Assembly (NCBI GenBank): GCA_963704335.1
Contig: OY969889.1
Coordinates: 310,001 to 374,000, forward strand
Direction of reading: 5' to 3'
Source of the DNA: PALSA-612 sp963704335
GTDB lineage: Bacteria > Actinomycetota > Thermoleophilia > Gaiellales > Gaiellaceae
Length of the DNA stretch: 64,000 nt
A program made the translations under genes and the position numbers. This document shows, one piece after another, positions 60,073 to 64,000 of the stretch. Within the stretch, counting starts at the first letter, position 1, and the number at the start of each line of letters is the position of its first letter. Under the pieces are notes generated by a model that searched no databases, was not told the origin of the DNA, and worked only from the letters and a program-made list of their open reading frames with translations.

Positions 60073-60085
60073 AGTGCCTGGCACT
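60073..60085. repeat. Palindrome in the purM-purN spacer
   Basis: AGTGCC-T-GGCACT, a perfect 13-bp palindrome. It is flanked by TGTCC-CATTC-GGACA (about 60053-60067) and by two TGTGCCAA copies just downstream. It may be a REP-like element or a processing hairpin within the operon. The remainder of 60048-60156 shows nothing else. Confidence 0.55.
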
Positions 60086-60156
60086 GAGTTGTGCCAATTC
60101 TGTGCCAATGTGTCCACAGAGGCAGCGGTGCGCAGGGGGAGGTCCGAGAGGTAGCC

Positions 60157-60693
60157 GTGATCGGCGTCCTCGTGTCCGGAGCAGGCACGAACCTCCAGGC
60201 CATCCTCGACGCCGGGCTCGCCGTCCGCGCGGTCGCATCCAGCCACCGTGACGCGCGAGCGCTCGAGCGCGCCGAGGCCGCCCTGGTTCCGGCCGCCGCG
60301 TTCCAGCTCTCCGACTTCGAGTCGCGGGAGGAGCGCGACGTCGCTATGGCCGACTGGCTGGAGGAGCACGGCGTGACCCTCGTCGCCTGCGCCGGCTACA
60401 TGCATCTGCTCACGCCGGCCTTCCTCGCGCGCTTCGAACGCATCGTCAACATCCACCCGTCGCTCCTCCCGGCCTTCCCCGGCACGACCCCGATCGAGGA
60501 CACGCTGGCGGCAGGAGCGGCCGAGACCGGCGTTACGGTGCACTGGGTGGACGAAGGCGTCGACACGGGCCCGGTGATCGCCCAGGAGCACGTGGCCATC
60601 GAGGACGGGGACACGCCGGCCGCGTTGCGCGAGCGTCTGCACGCCGTCGAGCATCGGCTGTATCCGCAGATCCTCCGCGAGCTCAGCGAATGA
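60157..60693 (+). CDS. purN: Phosphoribosylglycinamide formyltransferase
   Basis: A 178-residue GAR transformylase using 10-formyl-tetrahydrofolate: IGVLVSGAGTNLQAILDA at the phosphate site, CAGYMHLLTPAFL, the catalytic IVNIHPSLLPAFPG (N, H) and VTVHWVDEGVDTGPVIAQ (D). GTG start behind GAGAGG; a longer frame upstream crosses the repeat-rich spacer. The ATG of purH overlaps its stop. Confidence 0.95.
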   Translation: MIGVLVSGAGTNLQAILDAGLAVRAVASSHRDARALERAEAALVPAAAFQLSDFESREERDVAMADWLEEHGVTLVACAGYMHLLTPAFLARFERIVNIHPSLLPAFPGTTPIEDTLAAGAAETGVTVHWVDEGVDTGPVIAQEHVAIEDGDTPAALRERLHAVEHRLYPQILRELSE

Positions 60694-62229
60694 TCGAGCG
60701 CGCACTGCTCTCCGTCTACGACAAGACCGGGCTCGACGCCTTCGCGCGCGGGCTCGCCGAGCTCGGCGTGGAGCTGGTCGCGAGCGGCGGCACGGCCGCG
60801 TACATCGAGGAGCACGAGCTCGGCGTGACGCTGGTCGAAGAGCTGACGGGCGTCGGCGAGCTGCTCGGGGGCCGCGTGAAGACGCTCCATCCACACGTCC
60901 ACGCGGCGATCCTCGCCCGCCAGAACAACGCCGAAGACGCCCACTCGCTCGGCGAGCTGGGCATCAGGCCGTTCCAGCTCGTCTGCGTCAACCTCTACCC
61001 CTTCAGGCAGATCGCCTGGCGGCGCGGCGTGAGCGAGCAGGAGGCCGTGGAGATGATCGACGTCGGCGGCCCCGCAATGCTGCGGGCGGCTGCAAAGAAC
61101 TACGAGCACGTGACGCCGGTCTGCAGGCCCGATCAGTACGAGGACGTGCTGGCCGAGCTGAGGGCGAACGGCGAGCTCTCGCTGGAGACGCGCCGGCGGC
61201 TCGCAGCCGCGGCGTTCGCGACGACGGCGGCCTACGAGTCGGCGATCGCCGCCTGGTTCGCCGACGAAGAGCCCACACCACCCACGCTGACGCCGACGTT
61301 CGAGAAAGTGGCCGACCTGCCGTACGGCGAGAACCCCCACCAGCGAGCGGCGTTCTACGCCGAAGCGGGCGCCCGCCGCCACGTGCTTTCTCGCATCGAG
61401 CAGCTGCAGGGCGACCCGCTGTCCTTCAACAACCTCGCCGACCTCTCGGCCGCGCGGGTGCTCGCGGAGGAGTTCACCGTGCCTGCCTGCGTGATCGTCA
61501 AGCACACGAATCCCGTGTGGCGTCGCGCTCGGCACGACGATCGACGAGGCGTACACGCGCGCCCAGGCGGCAGATCCCGTCTCCGCGTACGGAGGAGTGG
61601 TCGTCTGCAACCGTCCCGTGACCGCAGCGCTCGGCCCCCGGATCGCCGAGCAGTTCGTCGAGGTGCTGTTCACGCCGGGCTATGACGACACCGCTCGCGC
61701 TGCGTTGAGCGCCAAGCCGGCGACGCGCGTGCTGCTCGACACGGAGCGCCGTCACCATTCACCGGGCGAGCGCGACTACCGGCGCGTCATCGGAGGGTTG
61801 CTGATCCAGGACCGCGACGCCGACATCGATCCTCGCGAGTCGATGGAAGTCGTCTGCGGAGAGCCGACCGAAGACGACTGGGGCGAGCTGCTGTTCGCCT
61901 GGCGCGTGTGCAAGCACGTGACGTCGAACGCAATCGTGCTCGCGCGCGGGCTGCAGACGATCGGAGTCGGCGCCGGCCAGATGAGCCGCGTCGACGCGGT
62001 CCGCATCGCCGTCGACAAGGCGCGGGAGCTGGGGCACGAGCTACAGGGCGCGGCGCTCGCGTCCGACGCCTTCTTCCCGTTCGCCGACGGCCCTCAGCTG
62101 GCGCTCGACGCGGGCGTGCGGGCCGTCATCCAGCCCGGCGGCTCGAAGCGGGACGCCGAGGTGGTCGAAGCCGTGAAGTCAGCCGGCGCGGCGATGGTCT
62201 TCACGCACCGCAGGCATTTCAAGCACTGA
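60690..62229 (+). CDS. purH: AICAR transformylase/IMP cyclohydrolase, frameshifted
   Basis: The first frame has the IMP cyclohydrolase half (LLSVYDKTGLDAFARGLAELGVELVASGGTA, GGRVKTLHPHVHAAIL) and the start of the transformylase half, up to VIVKHTNP. The next frame resumes with CGVALGTTIDEAYTRAQAADPVSAYGGVV and runs to LASDAFFPFADGP and VIQPGGSKRDAEVVEA. Removing one C from CCC at 61512-61514 restores a normal protein of about 512 residues, with the KHTNPCG active-site motif intact. It completes IMP synthesis. Its last 51 bp overlap the convergent coiled-coil gene. Confidence 0.93.
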
Positions 62230-64000
62230 GCCCGGCGCGACGTCGAGAAACGCGCAGCGGCGCCTGTCGGACGGGAGCGGCGAGCCTCCGATCCGGGTGA
62301 CGCGGAACCGGGTTCCGTCGATCTCCTCGTCGTCGCCCTCGCTGGGTGCCGGGCCGGGTCGCTCGGCCAGCGCATAGACGCCCTCGACCGGCATGAACAC
62401 GAGGTGGCGAGTCTGATCCGCATCGGAGAAGTCGCGCTCGCCAAAGCGCTTCTTGGCCTCGGCCAATCCCTCGGAGACGTCCTCGAGCAGCCTGGCGCAC
62501 GTCGCCAGCTCGCTCTGCGTAGCTGCGAGACGGTCCCCGAGCGGCTTCAGCTCTGCGAGCTCGGCTTCCACGCGCTCGAGCGCCAAGCGGGTCTCGACAT
62601 GTGCCGCGCACTCTTCCTCGTAGCGGTGGTTGAGAGCGTCGGCGCCGACGCTGAGGTCGGCCAGCTGAGACTCGACGACGGCACGCTGCTCCGACTCGCG
62701 CGCCAGGGACTGCTCGCGCTCGCCCATCAGCTCTGCGAGTCCGCCAGCCTCTTTCCGCGCTGCGGCGAGTTCCTGCGCAAGCTCGCCGGCGGCGGCAGCC
62801 GCCTGGGCTCGTTCTGCCTCGAGCAGCTCGCTGCGCTTCTCGACCGTGCTTTCGAGCTCGGCGCAGCGCGACTCCAGCCGGCCGACTTCACGCCGGGCCG
62901 CAACGCGTGCGCCCTCCGCTTCCTCCAAGCTCTGGGAAAGAGCGTGGGAGTCAGCCTGCAGCTGGGAAATCTCAGCCTCAGCGGCAACGCGAGCGTCGGC
63001 CTCGCGCGACCGAGCCTCTTCGCTGGCTGCGAGCTCGGCGCCCCGTGACTTCACGGCCGCCCGGAGCTTGTCGCGTTCTTGCTCGAGCTCGGTGGCGTGC
63101 GGGGCGGCTCGACGCAGCTCCTCGGCTTCGGCGCGCTCTTCCTCGAGGCGTTCGGCGAGGACACGAGCATCGCCCTGCAGCTGCTTCAGCTCAGCTGCGA
63201 CCGCCGCGCGGGCCTCGGCCTGGCGAGATCGAGCCTTGTCGCTCTTCGCGAGCTTCTGTTGCAACTGCGTGATGTCGGCTTCCAGTGCCGCCCTTGAGGC
63301 GGCATGGTCGGCGAGCTCCGCGTCACGCGCCGCAAAGCCGGCCTGGAGCTCCTCGAGCTGCGTGCTTGCCGCAGCCACTGCAGCCTCTGCTGCACCGTGC
63401 CGCTCGCGTGCCTCGTCGAGGCCGGCCTTGAGTTGCGCGACTTCTGCCTCCATGGCCCTACGGCCGTTGGCATTCTCCGCAAACTCCGCCTCACGGGACG
63501 CGAAGATCGCACGAACTTCGGCGAGCTCCTCCGTGGCGGCTGCGGCTGCGGCCTCGGACGCGCTGCGATCCTCGCGTGCCTCGCGCAAGACAGCCTGGAG
63601 CCGGGCAACCTCGGCCTCGACGGCCGCTCTAGCCTTGGCGTTTTCCGCCAGCTCGGCATCACGCGCTGCAAGATCGTCACGAAGGTCTTCACGGGCTGCG
63701 AGCTCGGCGCGGACGGCGTCCAGCTCGTTCGCGGCGGCGGCGAGCTCGGCCTTCAGCTCGGCCCTCGAGGCGGCGCTATGCGCCAGCTCAGCTTCCCGTG
63801 CGGCAAGGCCGCTCCGCAGCTCCTCGAGCTGCGCCTCCAGCGACTGCCTGGCGGTTGCGTTCTCCGCCAGCTCGGCGTCACGAGCTGCAAGATCCTCACG
63901 GACCTGGCCCGTAGTCTCGGCTTCCCGGAAGAATCCCTGAGCTTCGGCGCGCGCCTCCTCGAGCATGCGCTGCGTTCCATCGTGGGCTGCGCGTTCCTCC
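62179..64000 (-). CDS. Long coiled-coil protein with small C-terminal domain, partial
   Basis: The frame is open to the window edge, so the N-terminus is missing; at least 606 residues are visible. About 500 residues are alanine/glutamate/arginine heptads arranged in imperfect repeats of roughly 57-64 residues that begin (L/F)AARDAELAENA. The last 90 residues differ: RHLVFMPVEGVYALAERPGPAP, a GTRFRVTRIGGSPLPSDRRRCAFL beta-rich module and a charged end. The design suggests a filament or tether with a small binding domain at one end. I recall the end module from other actinobacterial proteins but cannot name a family. Confidence 0.75.
   Translation of the reverse strand, partial: EERAAHDGTQRMLEEARAEAQGFFREAETTGQVREDLAARDAELAENATARQSLEAQLEELRSGLAAREAELAHSAASRAELKAELAAAANELDAVRAELAAREDLRDDLAARDAELAENAKARAAVEAEVARLQAVLREAREDRSASEAAAAAATEELAEVRAIFASREAEFAENANGRRAMEAEVAQLKAGLDEARERHGAAEAAVAAASTQLEELQAGFAARDAELADHAASRAALEADITQLQQKLAKSDKARSRQAEARAAVAAELKQLQGDARVLAERLEEERAEAEELRRAAPHATELEQERDKLRAAVKSRGAELAASEEARSREADARVAAEAEISQLQADSHALSQSLEEAEGARVAARREVGRLESRCAELESTVEKRSELLEAERAQAAAAAGELAQELAAARKEAGGLAELMGEREQSLARESEQRAVVESQLADLSVGADALNHRYEEECAAHVETRLALERVEAELAELKPLGDRLAATQSELATCARLLEDVSEGLAEAKKRFGERDFSDADQTRHLVFMPVEGVYALAERPGPAPSEGDDEEIDGTRFRVTRIGGSPLPSDRRRCAFLDVAPGSVLEMPAVREDHRRAG

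Overview
The window is a 64 kb piece of a GC-rich chromosome, very probably from an actinobacterium of the Thermoleophilia (Gaiella/Solirubrobacter-like). The grounds are the rpsF-ssb-rpsR-rplI-dnaB block, an F420-type LLM oxidoreductase, a Ku protein, a DEDDh-UvrC fusion, CtaG, heavy use of GTG starts and many apparently leaderless genes. The lineage is inferred; there is no rRNA or other formal marker. I see no insertion sequence, prophage or CRISPR array.

Layout. 1-11.6 kb: a catabolic and transport locus with the end of a hydantoinase/oxoprolinase B gene, its A partner and a BMP-type binding protein on the + strand. Facing it is a minus-strand operon: a polyamine-type ABC importer, a pyridoxamine-pyruvate-aminotransferase-like enzyme and an aldehyde dehydrogenase, with a divergent GntR regulator. 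11.7-22.7 kb: an accessory region with an XRE regulator/UPF0104 pair, two small genes (SnoaL-like and ABM-like) that share a 105-bp promoter-leader module, a TetR/hydrolase pair, a flavoprotein/multicopper-oxidase pair whose oxidase carries two inserted heavy-metal-binding domains, two ferritin-like proteins and an L,D-transpeptidase. 22.8-28 kb: a selenocysteine tRNA, a small membrane protein, a PQQ-repeat/TIG protein, and dinB divergent from a DEDDh-GIY-YIG-UvrC protein across a LexA box. 28-31.9 kb: ribosomal proteins S6, S18 and L9, SSB and DnaB. 31.9-62.2 kb: almost the whole IMP pathway in blocks (purA; purD-E-B-C-S-Q; purL-F; purM-N-H), interleaved with fdhD/mobA, a MarR-controlled YceI/FMN-reductase pair, a short CDF transporter, MMPL, Ku, serine hydrolases, a MOSC-cupin pair and a glyoxalase. 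The right edge is a long coiled-coil protein that runs out of the window.

Two themes cut across the annotation. First, seven genes (GntR, PQQ protein, MarR, two GNATs, purQ, purH) are each broken by exactly one extra base, and each can be repaired by removing one base from a short homopolymer. Since purQ and purH are normally essential, sequence or assembly error is the likeliest cause. Second, about a dozen genes have a TANNCT-like -10 hexamer placed 6-7 nt before a GTG or ATG start, the architecture of leaderless transcripts; in several cases the hexamer overlaps the upstream stop codon.

The most unusual items are the duplicated promoter-leader module at 13.6 and 16.2 kb with a degenerate third relative near 19.9 kb, the metal-domain-loaded multicopper oxidase, and a tRNA-Sec in a window that holds fdhD and mobA but no selenoprotein.
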